Positions 33,104 to 40,514 of a DNA stretch of 41,151 nt are shown here, in pieces. Every line of letters begins with the position of its first letter. Within the stretch, counting starts at the first letter, position 1. The notes below the pieces were generated by a model. That model was not told where the DNA came from and did not search any database. It saw only the letters and a list, made by a program, of their open reading frames with translations. The position numbers and the translations under genes were made by a program. This stretch comes from Oscillospiraceae bacterium (GTDB lineage Bacteria; Bacillota; Clostridia; Oscillospirales; Ruminococcaceae). The DNA lies in assembly GCA_015067185.1 (NCBI GenBank), contig SVMZ01000028.1, positions 1 to 41,151 on the forward strand. The letters are read 5' to 3'.

Positions 33104-34672
33104 TTATTCTGTTTCAATTTCTATAAAAGAGCCGTTTGTAAAGATTGTGTTGTTTGCAATTTTGGTATTACAAACTTCTGCCCAATGTCCTTTTATGTTT
33201 GCATGGGGGACATAAATCCCTCCATCGGAAGAAATATCTACTCTTATTTTTCCGCCTTTTTTAACCGTAAAAGCAATAGGTGGAGTAAAAAGGTCAATCG
33301 TAATTTTTTGGTTTGGTATATAGCCGTGGTCTATATGTGAGAGCGATGTAATTGTTTCTGTAAGGTTATACGCAATGTTGTTTTCAACGAAATATACTCT
33401 GATAAAAAATGCCGTATCATCACAATCGCTACTGACGTTCATGTGCCATCGGATTTTACCGTAAAAAGAAATGTCTTGATTAAATTCTTCCGAAAGAAAT
33501 GATACTACACCATTCACACTACCAATTTCCGCTGCCTTATATATGTTAAGGTATTTGTAGCAGTTTAATGGTTTTTGAGGATCGTAAGTATAACGGATGC
33601 TCTTTTCGGTTTCACAAGGTGAACTGCTTAAAGTATTATTTCCATGGAAGTGCAACCGCATGGTTTTAGAAGCTGTGGGAGGATATGCATCGCTTTTCCA
33701 CGTGTTTTTACCGATGGAGTAATAGTTGACCAGACCCTTCTTAGCATATTTGTACGGTTTGCCACTGCGGATGCTGTTAAACCATTCTACTGCATAGTCA
33801 TCGGGGATATTTCCGTTTGTTAATGGGTATTCTGCCTCTTGGGTTACGGATGTGGCATGTCCCCAAGGACCTACAATAAATGCTGAGTGCTTTTTTGTTT
33901 CGTAAGGCAATCTTTCCCACATTGAGAACATACCTTCTATATAATAATCATACCATCCCTCGGTAAAGAGAACCGGAATTTTCAGATTATCTATTGCATG
34001 GGTTCGAGGGTCGCTTTCCCAAAAATCATTGTATTGATCGTTTAGCAAACAATTTGTGTAAGGCGGATATTCTGTGCCTAAAATGCGCTTCGCAATGTCC
34101 TTATAAGGTCTTATAACGGTGCCTTCTAAATTCTGTTTGGGAAACTCGCGATTTATCATTCCGAGCCACCAGCCAAGGTTACAGAAGTTATAACAGCAAT
34201 CGTTACGATAGTTCCTAAAATACATCCTGTCGGTTTGAATATTCAATACAGCGCCTTTAATATCTTCAGGATTAGTATCTAAATAACATAGATGTACAGT
34301 AGAGAGATAACTGCCGCCAAAAAGGAAAATTTCACCATTATAAATGTCTAATTCTCTAATGATATCAAGTGAATTCAGTCCGTCACTTCTTTCGTCATAA
34401 GGAATACAAACTCCGCCACTGTCTCCTCGGCCACGGCAGTGCTGGTAAACGATTGCATAGCCGTTGTTGATAAATTGGTTATGATTATATTCGGAAATGT
34501 TGTGTGCAATACCGTTGTGGGAAGCTTCGTAAGGCGTCCGGATAAACACAACAGGGTACTTACCGGGCTTTTTCGGAACAGCAATACGCGTGTAGAGATT
34601 CACACCGTCAGGCATAGTGAAATAACGTTCGGTAACACTGACTATTTCATTTTGGGTAACAATTGGATACAT
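33104..34672 (-). CDS. CocE/NonD family alpha/beta hydrolase (S15-like)
   Basis: 522 residues: an alpha/beta-hydrolase core (1-330) and a C-terminal jelly-roll domain typical of CocE and Xaa-Pro dipeptidyl-peptidases. Catalytic triad: Ser121 in GGSYLS, Asp242 in GWYDYY and His272 in GPWGHA. The usual final Gly of the GxSYxG motif is Ser here. The CRGRGDSGG oxyanion-region motif is at 79-87. There is no signal peptide. The substrate may be a peptide or ester. It is markedly more AT-rich than its neighbours and the only array gene on the minus strand. GAGGAAGGGA precedes the ATG by about 7 nt. Confidence 0.9.
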   Translation of the reverse strand: MYPIVTQNEIVSVTERYFTMPDGVNLYTRIAVPKKPGKYPVVFIRTPYEASHNGIAHNISEYNHNQFINNGYAIVYQHCRGRGDSGGVCIPYDERSDGLNSLDIIRELDIYNGEIFLFGGSYLSTVHLCYLDTNPEDIKGAVLNIQTDRMYFRNYRNDCCYNFCNLGWWLGMINREFPKQNLEGTVIRPYKDIAKRILGTEYPPYTNCLLNDQYNDFWESDPRTHAIDNLKIPVLFTEGWYDYYIEGMFSMWERLPYETKKHSAFIVGPWGHATSVTQEAEYPLTNGNIPDDYAVEWFNSIRSGKPYKYAKKGLVNYYSIGKNTWKSDAYPPTASKTMRLHFHGNNTLSSSPCETEKSIRYTYDPQKPLNCYKYLNIYKAAEIGSVNGVVSFLSEEFNQDISFYGKIRWHMNVSSDCDDTAFFIRVYFVENNIAYNLTETITSLSHIDHGYIPNQKITIDLFTPPIAFTVKKGGKIRVDISSDGGIYVPHANIKGHWAEVCNTKIANNTIFTNGSFIEIETE

Positions 34673-34778
34673 AAATGTTCCCTTCCTCGCTGCGTTGTTC
34701 TGTATGGATGAAACAATTTGCGCATGAATATATCATTAATTATAATGGTAGCTCCATTATTTTGTCAATGCGTAATGG

Positions 34779-34932
34779 GGAATGTCGATATGGGCATCAT
34801 CAATTGACCTAAGTTTTTATCGACAACCTGATGGAGGATATGGATTTTTATGGGAAATATGCTGGAAACAGTGGGATAACAGTAGGACAGGAGCATTTGC
34901 CCCTGTTATTTTGTTGCTGCGTATGCTATAAT
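34779..34932 (+). repeat. Module R2: decayed spoIVB 3' end + terminator + promoter
   Basis: Starts with GGAATGTCG, the same nine bases as the GMS codons of spoIVB, then after an internal loss of about 24 bp reads as GYGI-F-x-NMLETVG plus stop (34836-34879) with a one-base deletion. It is followed by the hairpin at 34887-34906 and TGC-TATAAT (34927-34932). The 34673-34778 stretch before it holds only the upstream region of the hydrolase gene. Confidence 0.75.
34887..34915 (+). terminator. Terminator of module R2
   Basis: ACAGGAGCA/GCCCCTGT with one mismatch, then TATTTTGTT. It is a near-copy of the spoIVB terminator (GCCCCTG arm shared). Confidence 0.6.
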
Positions 34933-35023
34933 AAAAAAAGCTTGTTCATCTTTGGAAAAATTTCCGAAGAGAGAGCGAGGGGAATTGGTGCAGGTGAAAA
35001 GAAGTGAAACAAGGGGGGATTTT

Positions 35024-35551
35024 GTGATTGAATATATAGGCGGTGCGCTTGCAGTTGTTGCCGTTGTTTTACTTTTTATTTCAGCTCAAAACAGAACCCG
35101 TGCAGTTGGGAGGAATATTGCCCCGGAAGACATTGAAGAATTCTTTTATACATATGCATCCTCAACCTATCCGCCTGACTATCAAAGGTATCATTTTTAT
35201 AAGGAAAACGGAAGGTATAAATTCAGTCATGAAAAAAGGGAAGGGTGCCGTTGGCCGCTTACAGAGTCTGATGTTACACGTTCCGGTTCTATGGAATTAT
35301 CGGAAGAAGAGTGGTTGGAATTTCTAAGTTATTTAAAAGACGGAAAGGTCAAAAAGAGAAAGGAGAATTCTATAGCGGGAGGTTCCGGACCGTGGCTGTA
35401 TTTGTACTGGAAAGGTGATAAAGGCAAATATCAGGAATTTTTCTTTTTTAATTTAAAGGGAAAAAAAGCTTTTGAGGAGTTTTGTGCCGCCCTTGCCCTG
35501 CCTCATGAGAAATACCCGGAAAATGTTGTCTCCGATGAGAAACAGATATGA
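35024..35551 (+). CDS. Hypothetical single-pass membrane protein
   Basis: A 175-residue protein that I do not recognise. One transmembrane helix (about 3-22), then a charged, aromatic-rich domain with repeated Trp/Tyr (GPWLYLYWKGDKGKY, then a run of four Phe), ending in an acidic tail. The GTG start at 35024 is chosen because AAGGGGGG lies 5-6 nt upstream and the helix begins right after; in-frame upstream starts (34952) add an unlikely basic leader. The stop codon overlaps the ATG that begins module R3. The promoter is in module R2. Confidence 0.65.
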   Translation: MIEYIGGALAVVAVVLLFISAQNRTRAVGRNIAPEDIEEFFYTYASSTYPPDYQRYHFYKENGRYKFSHEKREGCRWPLTESDVTRSGSMELSEEEWLEFLSYLKDGKVKKRKENSIAGGSGPWLYLYWKGDKGKYQEFFFFNLKGKKAFEEFCAALALPHEKYPENVVSDEKQI

Positions 35552-35686
35552 GCGGCAGGAGGAAGGCAAAGGAAGCTGTTTTTCCGAACGGGATATGGAA
35601 TTTTTATTGAAAATATGCTGAATGCAGTGTGGAAAAATGATGACAGGGGTAGAATATTTTGTTATTCTGCTTCAGCATGGTATAAT
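35548..35686 (+). repeat. Module R3: decayed spoIVB 3' end + promoter
   Basis: Begins ATGAGCGGCAG (the MSG codons), lacks the middle of the motif region, then GAGGAAGGCAAA and, from about 35590, encodes GYGIFIENMLNAV without the original stop. GACAGGGG and ATTTTGTTA keep the 5' terminator arm and T tract but the 3' arm is lost. TGG-TATAAT at 35681-35686, with TTGTTA 16 bp before it, is a good promoter for the zinc-ribbon gene. Confidence 0.78.
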
Positions 35687-35741
35687 AACTTCCAAAAGGC
35701 ATCAGAGAATCTTTGCGTACGAAAGAAAGGTTTGTGTTTAT

Positions 35742-36308
35742 ATGGAGAAAATAAGATCCGGAAATACGGATAAAAACTGTCCTTCCTGCGGAGCACCCAT
35801 CGTCTCGGAAATTTGTGCCTATTGCGGGACGAGAACAGGCCTTGATACCGCTGAGGCCGATATGGAATATCCGGTGATGGAGTGTAAAGAGGCGGCAATC
35901 AATTTTTGGACTATCATATTTCCGATGATATTTGCGGGGGCATTTGGGATCCCTGGACTTGTGATGCTGATCCTTGCTGCCCTGTTTGGAGAGGGCAATC
36001 TGCTGCTGGTAGGAATTCCCTTTTTCATAATCGGTGCGGCAGCCTTGTTTTTCGTGCTCCGCACGGTTGTGCGTTATGTGAAAGTGAAAACGCACGGAAA
36101 AAGGATTCGTGCTGTTGTTTACGGATATATGGATGACAAGGTAATGCTCAACAACAGACCGGCGCAGATTGTAAAATTGCTGATACAGACACCGGCGGGT
36201 CCGCGGTTTATTTTGTATCAGCTTGGAGATACTTTGAAGGTATACGGAGTCAACGACACGATTGAAATTATGATGTACCGGAATTATTTTATGATTTGTA
36301 AAAGGTAA
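35742..36308 (+). CDS. Zinc-ribbon two-helix membrane protein
   Basis: A 188-residue protein. The N-terminus has a zinc ribbon with CPSCG (about 14-18) and CAYCG (about 29-33). Two membrane helices follow (about 61-86 and 91-112), then a basic cytoplasmic domain of about 75 residues rich in beta strands (AVVYGYMDDKVMLNN). No family function is known to me. AAAGG lies 11 nt before the ATG. It is transcribed from the R3 promoter and closed by R4. Confidence 0.75.
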   Translation: MEKIRSGNTDKNCPSCGAPIVSEICAYCGTRTGLDTAEADMEYPVMECKEAAINFWTIIFPMIFAGAFGIPGLVMLILAALFGEGNLLLVGIPFFIIGAAALFFVLRTVVRYVKVKTHGKRIRAVVYGYMDDKVMLNNRPAQIVKLLIQTPAGPRFILYQLGDTLKVYGVNDTIEIMMYRNYFMICKR

Positions 36309-36322
36309 CTTTAATGCCGAAA

Positions 36323-36447
36323 ATGACGGGACAGTCGGATTGGAGACGGTGGATTTATCAGGAATATGCAGGAAAACCTGCAAAACAGATAAAAATGATG
36401 ACAAGGGCTGTTGGCTCTTGTCATTTTGTTTTTAAGTGTGATATAAT
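36323..36447 (+). repeat. Module R4: heavily decayed spoIVB 3' end + terminator + promoter
   Basis: ATGACGGGACAGTCGGATTG resembles the MSGSPIL codons. It is joined after a large deletion to GGATTTATC-GGAATATG-AGGAAA, which matches the GIFIENMLE codons, with a stop at 36390-36392. A terminator (36398-36424) and an extended -10 TGA-TATAAT (36442-36447) follow. The coding part is recognisable only by comparison with R0 and R3; the noncoding part is clear. R3 and R4 share AAAATGATGACA before the hairpin. Confidence 0.65.
36398..36431 (+). terminator. Terminator of module R4
   Basis: A stem of about 11 bp (ATGACAAGGGC with GGCTCTTGTCAT, one G-T pair), then TTTTGTTTTT. Confidence 0.8.
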
Positions 36448-36558
36448 GAATGGGAAAAGATATTAATACCGGGAACCAGAAAATGCGCCGCAATCTTCAA
36501 GGTGCGGAATAAGGCGAAAGCATTTGCCGATAAATTGTAATGAGAGAAGGAGAAACGT

Positions 36559-37581
36559 ATGAAAGCGGGAATTTTATATAAAAATGAGGATATTCGCTAT
36601 GATGATATGCCGATGCCGGAACCGAAGGCCGGAGAGATCCTGGTAAAGGTGAAAATGACAGGCATATGTGGAAGCGACATTCCGAGAGTTTTGAAAAACG
36701 GAGCACATTATTATCCGATCGTTTTGGGGCACGAGTTTTCCGGTGTGGTGGAAAAGCTCGGAGAAAATGTAAGCGAATTTGCAATCGGAGACAGGGTTTC
36801 CGGTATTCCGCTGGTTCCCTGCATGAAATGTGATGACTGTTTAAAGGGAAATTATTCTCTGTGCAAAAATTATACCTTCATTGGTTCGCGTGTTCAGGGC
36901 AGCATGGCGGAATATGTTGTACTGCCCGTTCAGAATGCGGTCAGGTTTGATGAATGTGTCACTTTTGAGCAGGGGGCTTTCTTCGAACCCGCAACCGTGG
37001 CACTCCATGGAATCAAGTGTGCCGGTTATACGGGGGGCAAGCGTGTTGCTATTTTAGGCGGCGGCACCATCGGCCTTTTCACCATGCAGTGGGCTAAAAT
37101 TTTCGGTGCCAAAACCGTAACTGTTTTTGATATATCCGATGCAAGACTGCAGCTTGCAAAAGAACTTGGGGCGGATCATACGGTGAATACCAGAGAAAAC
37201 GGGTTTGGAAAGGAAAAGTTTGATTTTGTTTTTGAAACTGCGGGACAGGTGGCAACAATAAAGGCGGCTTTTGAAATTGCCGCAAACAAGGCAAGCGTGT
37301 GCTGTATCGGTACACCGCATGAAGAACTGACTTTTACTCCGAGAGAATGGGAAAATATGAACCGTAAGGAATTTAAACTGACCGGTTCCTGGATGAGCTA
37401 CTCTTCTCCATTCCCTGGCGAAGAGTGGATTCTTACCGCTCATTGCTTTAAGACGGGACAGTTGAAATTTGATAATCGGCTCATCTTTAAGAAATATCCC
37501 CTTTCTCAGATTGCCGATGCATTCGAGTTGTTTAAGAATCCAGCTGCGGTAGGCGGTAAGGTTTTAATTTGCAATGAATGA
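36559..37581 (+). CDS. Zinc-dependent medium-chain dehydrogenase, galactitol-1-phosphate type
   Basis: A 340-residue MDR dehydrogenase. Catalytic zinc ligands are Cys37 (GICGSD), His58 and Glu59 (GHEFSG). Structural zinc cysteines are 88, 91, 94 and 102. The NAD-binding motif is VAILGGGTIG (about 173-182). The GICGSDIPRVLKNGAHYYP stretch is typical of galactitol-1-phosphate 5-dehydrogenases (GatD-like). No PTS or other galactitol genes are nearby, so the substrate is inferred from family alone. GAAGGAGAAACGT supplies the ribosome binding site. Promoter in R4. Confidence 0.88.
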   Translation: MKAGILYKNEDIRYDDMPMPEPKAGEILVKVKMTGICGSDIPRVLKNGAHYYPIVLGHEFSGVVEKLGENVSEFAIGDRVSGIPLVPCMKCDDCLKGNYSLCKNYTFIGSRVQGSMAEYVVLPVQNAVRFDECVTFEQGAFFEPATVALHGIKCAGYTGGKRVAILGGGTIGLFTMQWAKIFGAKTVTVFDISDARLQLAKELGADHTVNTRENGFGKEKFDFVFETAGQVATIKAAFEIAANKASVCCIGTPHEELTFTPREWENMNRKEFKLTGSWMSYSSPFPGEEWILTAHCFKTGQLKFDNRLIFKKYPLSQIADAFELFKNPAAVGGKVLICNE

Positions 37582-37590
37582 TATATCGGA

Positions 37591-37706
37591 CGACTGGACG
37601 CTTTAAAATTGAAAGTATGAAAAATGCGTTGGATACATCAGAATAAAATTTTGACAGGGACGGTTTGTCCCTGTCATTTTAGTAGTTTTTTGAATAGGAT
37701 GAATTT
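37591..37706 (+). repeat. Module R5: remnant of spoIVB 3' end + terminator
   Basis: ATTGAAAGTATGAAAAATGCG matches the IENMLEA codon region and ends in a stop at 37644-37646. It is followed by the hairpin 37652-37676. A degenerate GGATGAAT stands where other modules have TATAAT. This is the shortest copy, about 55 bp of coding-derived sequence. Taken alone it would not be convincing; position and the TGACAGGG hairpin link it to the others. Confidence 0.55.
37652..37680 (+). terminator. Terminator of module R5
   Basis: A perfect 10-bp stem (37652-37661 with 37667-37676), 5-nt loop, then TTTT. It ends the dehydrogenase transcript. Confidence 0.85.
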
Positions 37707-37736
37707 GACAAAGGGTGAATCTGCGGAGGAAGAATG

Positions 37737-38252
37737 ATGATTGAAACAAAACGTCTTCAGTTAAGAGAAATGACGGAAAATGATTTTGAGGCCCTCTATA
37801 AAGTGCTGGCAGATTCTGATATTATGCAGCATTATCCATATGCATTCGATGAAATCAGAGTAAGGGGATGGATTGACAGAAATATAGAACGGTATCGGAT
37901 CTTTGGTTTTGGGTTATGGGCGGTTTGTTTGAAGGAAACAGGAGAAATGATTGGGGATTGCGGGTTGACCATGCAGTTGATCAATGGCCAGATAAAACCT
38001 GAAATTGGGTATCATATAAGAAAAGACCAGCAGAGAAAAGGCTATGCAGCAGAAGCTGCTGCAGCAGTCCGAGACTGGACTTTCAACAATACGCCCTTTC
38101 AAATAATTTATTCCTACATGAAGTATACCAATATCCCGTCAGCCAGAACCGCAATTTCTTACGGATGCAGGCAGGTAGATGAATATGAGGATGAAATAAA
38201 TGAAATTACAAAGGTTTTTGCAATTTCAAGAGATGAGTGGATTAAGCTGTAA
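37737..38252 (+). CDS. GNAT N-acetyltransferase, RimJ/RimL type
   Basis: A 171-residue acetyltransferase. It opens with ETKRLQLREMTENDFEALY, the usual RimJ/RimL start. The acetyl-CoA loop QQRKGYAAEA lies near residue 100. The target is unknown; such proteins acetylate ribosomal proteins, tRNA-linked amino acids or small molecules. ATG 37737 has GGAGG 7 nt upstream; ATG 37734 is also possible. It is the last gene after a spoIVB module. Confidence 0.9.
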   Translation: MIETKRLQLREMTENDFEALYKVLADSDIMQHYPYAFDEIRVRGWIDRNIERYRIFGFGLWAVCLKETGEMIGDCGLTMQLINGQIKPEIGYHIRKDQQRKGYAAEAAAAVRDWTFNNTPFQIIYSYMKYTNIPSARTAISYGCRQVDEYEDEINEITKVFAISRDEWIKL

Positions 38253-38287
38253 GATAAAAGTATATATTGTTATATTGAAATGAAATT

Positions 38288-38317
38288 GGGCTTATGCAAC
38301 TGCATAAGCCCGGTTTT
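38288..38317 (+). terminator. Terminator between the GNAT and MATE genes
   Basis: An 11-bp perfect inverted repeat (38288-38298 with 38301-38311) followed by GGTTTTGTT on the plus strand. It may also act weakly on the minus strand. Confidence 0.8.
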
Positions 38318-38366
38318 GTTAAAAAGAATGATGAAGATATATCGTTTAAAAGCGTTAGGTTGTTTT

Positions 38367-39737
38367 TCAGCCGTTGGAGGAAACCGGTGTCTCTTTTGGT
38401 TTCATCAGGTTGCGGGCTGTGGGGAAATATACAAACAGTGAGCACAGGATGCACGCAACCCAGCCGATTGGCCATACCAGGTACAGGAAGGTCAGATTCG
38501 GGACAAGAGGGAAAATGAAGTACACCCAAATGAACCGAAATCCACACATGAAAATCAATGTAGTGACGGTGGGGAAGGTGGGTTTACCCATACCGCGCAG
38601 TGCAGCATTGAAAATATCATTGATACCGCAGATGAAATAGGTGCTGGAGATAAGAACCATTTTCTGCTGTGAATAATTGATAACTACCGGGTCATCCGTC
38701 ATTAAAGAGGAAAGAGGGCCGGAGAAAATAGCGGACAGTGCACCGAAGGTGATGCCGATGCCTACGGTGATCAAAATACCTTTCCACACGGAATCTGTTG
38801 CACGTTTTACATTGCCGGCACCGATATTCTGGCTTACAAAAGGCATAACCGCCAGAGAGGCTGCCGTACAAATGTAATAAAGGATCCCGTCAAAGGTGTT
38901 GGCGATAGAAATGCCGGTAGTAGCCTGTGCGCCAAAGCTGTTGACAGCTGCAGAGATGAGCACATTGGCAATGGAATAAAGGCCCATCTGTAAACCGGAG
39001 GGGATACCGATCCGAAGAATCTGAGGAAGTTCAGGTCGGTAGAGGCGGAGATGCCGCAGGTAGAGTTTTACGGAACCATTGCTGCGGAACAAGGCAAGCA
39101 GAGAGAGTCCGGCATAGGTGAGCCAGGAAAGAATGGTTGCAAGGGCAACGCCAACAATACCCATACGGAAAACGGCACCCAGCAGACAGGTTGAGCAAAT
39201 CTTTACGGCTCCACCGATAATGGAAATGACCATAATTCTTTGGGCGTTGCCGCTGGAACGCAAAACGCTACTACAGAAATTATAGATCATCAGTAACGGT
39301 ACGCCGGCAAAATACAAACGGAAATACAGTACTGCCTGGTCAAAAAGTTCCCCGGGGCAATTGATCCAACGGAGAAAAACATCCGCAAAAAGAATGCCAA
39401 TCGCAGCAAGTGCCAGTCCGGATAGAACAGAGAAAGCAATCGAGGTGCCGGTAGCACGGTCTGTATGGGTTGGTTCCCTTTGACCAATATATTTTGCTAC
39501 GATTACGTTGGCACCGGTAGCAATACCAATGACCAGATTGGTAATCAATGTGATCAATGAACCACAGACACCGACAGCTCCTACAGCCATACCGTTGCTA
39601 TCAAAGGATTTTAAAATTGCCATATCAATAATGTTGAACATGGATTGGATTACATTCATGATCAGGATGGGATAACTGATTAACAACAGAGCCTTTGTAA
39701 TTGACCCGGATAACATATCCACGTCTCTTGTGCGCAT
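38367..39737 (-). CDS. MATE-family efflux transporter
   Basis: A 456-residue, twelve-helix transporter of the MATE (NorM/DinF-like) family, with two similar halves. The first half has SYPILIMNVIQSMFNIID and the second has GIPSGLQMGLYSIANV, the repeated helix-1 positions. It exports drugs or metabolites using a Na+ or H+ gradient. Start 39737 has GAGG about 9 nt upstream; the in-frame extension to 39836 is rejected. No adjacent regulator survives intact; an XRE remnant lies upstream. Confidence 0.92.
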   Translation of the reverse strand: MRTRDVDMLSGSITKALLLISYPILIMNVIQSMFNIIDMAILKSFDSNGMAVGAVGVCGSLITLITNLVIGIATGANVIVAKYIGQREPTHTDRATGTSIAFSVLSGLALAAIGILFADVFLRWINCPGELFDQAVLYFRLYFAGVPLLMIYNFCSSVLRSSGNAQRIMVISIIGGAVKICSTCLLGAVFRMGIVGVALATILSWLTYAGLSLLALFRSNGSVKLYLRHLRLYRPELPQILRIGIPSGLQMGLYSIANVLISAAVNSFGAQATTGISIANTFDGILYYICTAASLAVMPFVSQNIGAGNVKRATDSVWKGILITVGIGITFGALSAIFSGPLSSLMTDDPVVINYSQQKMVLISSTYFICGINDIFNAALRGMGKPTFPTVTTLIFMCGFRFIWVYFIFPLVPNLTFLYLVWPIGWVACILCSLFVYFPTARNLMKPKETPVSSNG

Positions 39738-39978
39738 GGTTGTCACCTCGGAAAGAAAAGTATGTGGACACTCTCTGTGTTGGTATGATATGGTTAGGTA
39801 AAAAGAGTATCTATGTTGCCTTTTATATTGTAACATGGGTGGGGGATAATTGCAAATTTAAAAAAATAATTATATTTATATATTTATTATATGAAAGGAA
39901 TTGTGGGATGATAAAGTTCTTGTAAGGGGAGAGTACGTGGTTTGAACACAGCAACCGATAAGGCAGAATAGCAAAAAA

Positions 39979-40003
39979 AACACACCGGATAACGGTGTGG
40001 TTT
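39979..40003 (-). terminator. Terminator of the XRE remnant
   Basis: A 7-bp GC-rich stem (39981-39987 with 39993-39999) followed on the minus strand by eight T residues. It suggests a once-working minus-strand gene upstream. Confidence 0.75.
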
Positions 40004-40472
40004 TCTCTGGGCGGGAAGAATAAGAGGAAAGAGCAGGCAAGGGTATACTTCCTGGTATATTCAGGAACGATATTTCTGAAATGATCGTGCTTGAAACTGC
40101 GACTGATATCGGTAATATCGATATATATCCCCTGTTTGAGATTTTGGATAACAGCTTCTGCGACAAAAGCTTCAAAATAAAGTCATCGGTAAAAGCAGGC
40201 TCAATATCGGTGTTCATTCCTTGGTTGATTCCTTCGATCGCATGGCGGTATATGATATTTTCTGTGCCTGATTTCTTACCCATCATTTTCAAATGGTTGA
40301 GACCATCAATCATATCGGATATTGTGATTTTTCCTTTGAATGAAAAACGAGGTTCGCTGCAGTGCAGGATATAATCAATGGTAGTTTCCAGCACATCTGC
40401 AAGACAGGGCAGAACAGAGATGTCAGGCAAGGTTTCGCCCGTTTCCCGTACTTAAAGATATTGGTTATGTAC
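40004..40472 (-). pseudogene. XRE-family regulator, truncated and frameshifted
   Basis: Translation in shifting frames gives ETGETLPDISVLPCLADVLE then TTIDYILHC, the end of an XRE helix-turn-helix with its usual LPDISVLPxLAxxL helix. The C-terminal region continues SGTENIIYRHAIEGINQGM and then, after a frame change near 40170, FEAFVAEAVIQNLKQGIY. The DNA-recognition helix is reduced to a garbled trace and the first part of the gene is missing. An in-frame stop precedes VRETGETLP. The break lies next to the recombinase gene, so the mobile element probably cut it. Confidence 0.75.
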
Positions 40473-40502
40473 GAGTGCCTACGCCTACTTGCATAGGCAC
40501 TC
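40473..40502. repeat. Inverted repeat at the element-chromosome junction
   Basis: 9-bp arms GAGTGCCTA/TAGGCACTC (40473-40481 with 40494-40502), 12-nt spacer, directly after the recombinase stop and before the XRE fragment. No T tract follows on the minus strand. It may be part of the attachment site or a weak terminator. Confidence 0.5.
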
Positions 40503-40514
40503 ATATCCTTATTT

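Noticed and set aside
38253..38290. A sixth spoIVB remnant (ATTGAAATGAAATTGGG) before the GNAT terminator
   Set aside because: Only a few AT-rich bases match and the hairpin that follows is unrelated to the module terminators. Too weak to claim.
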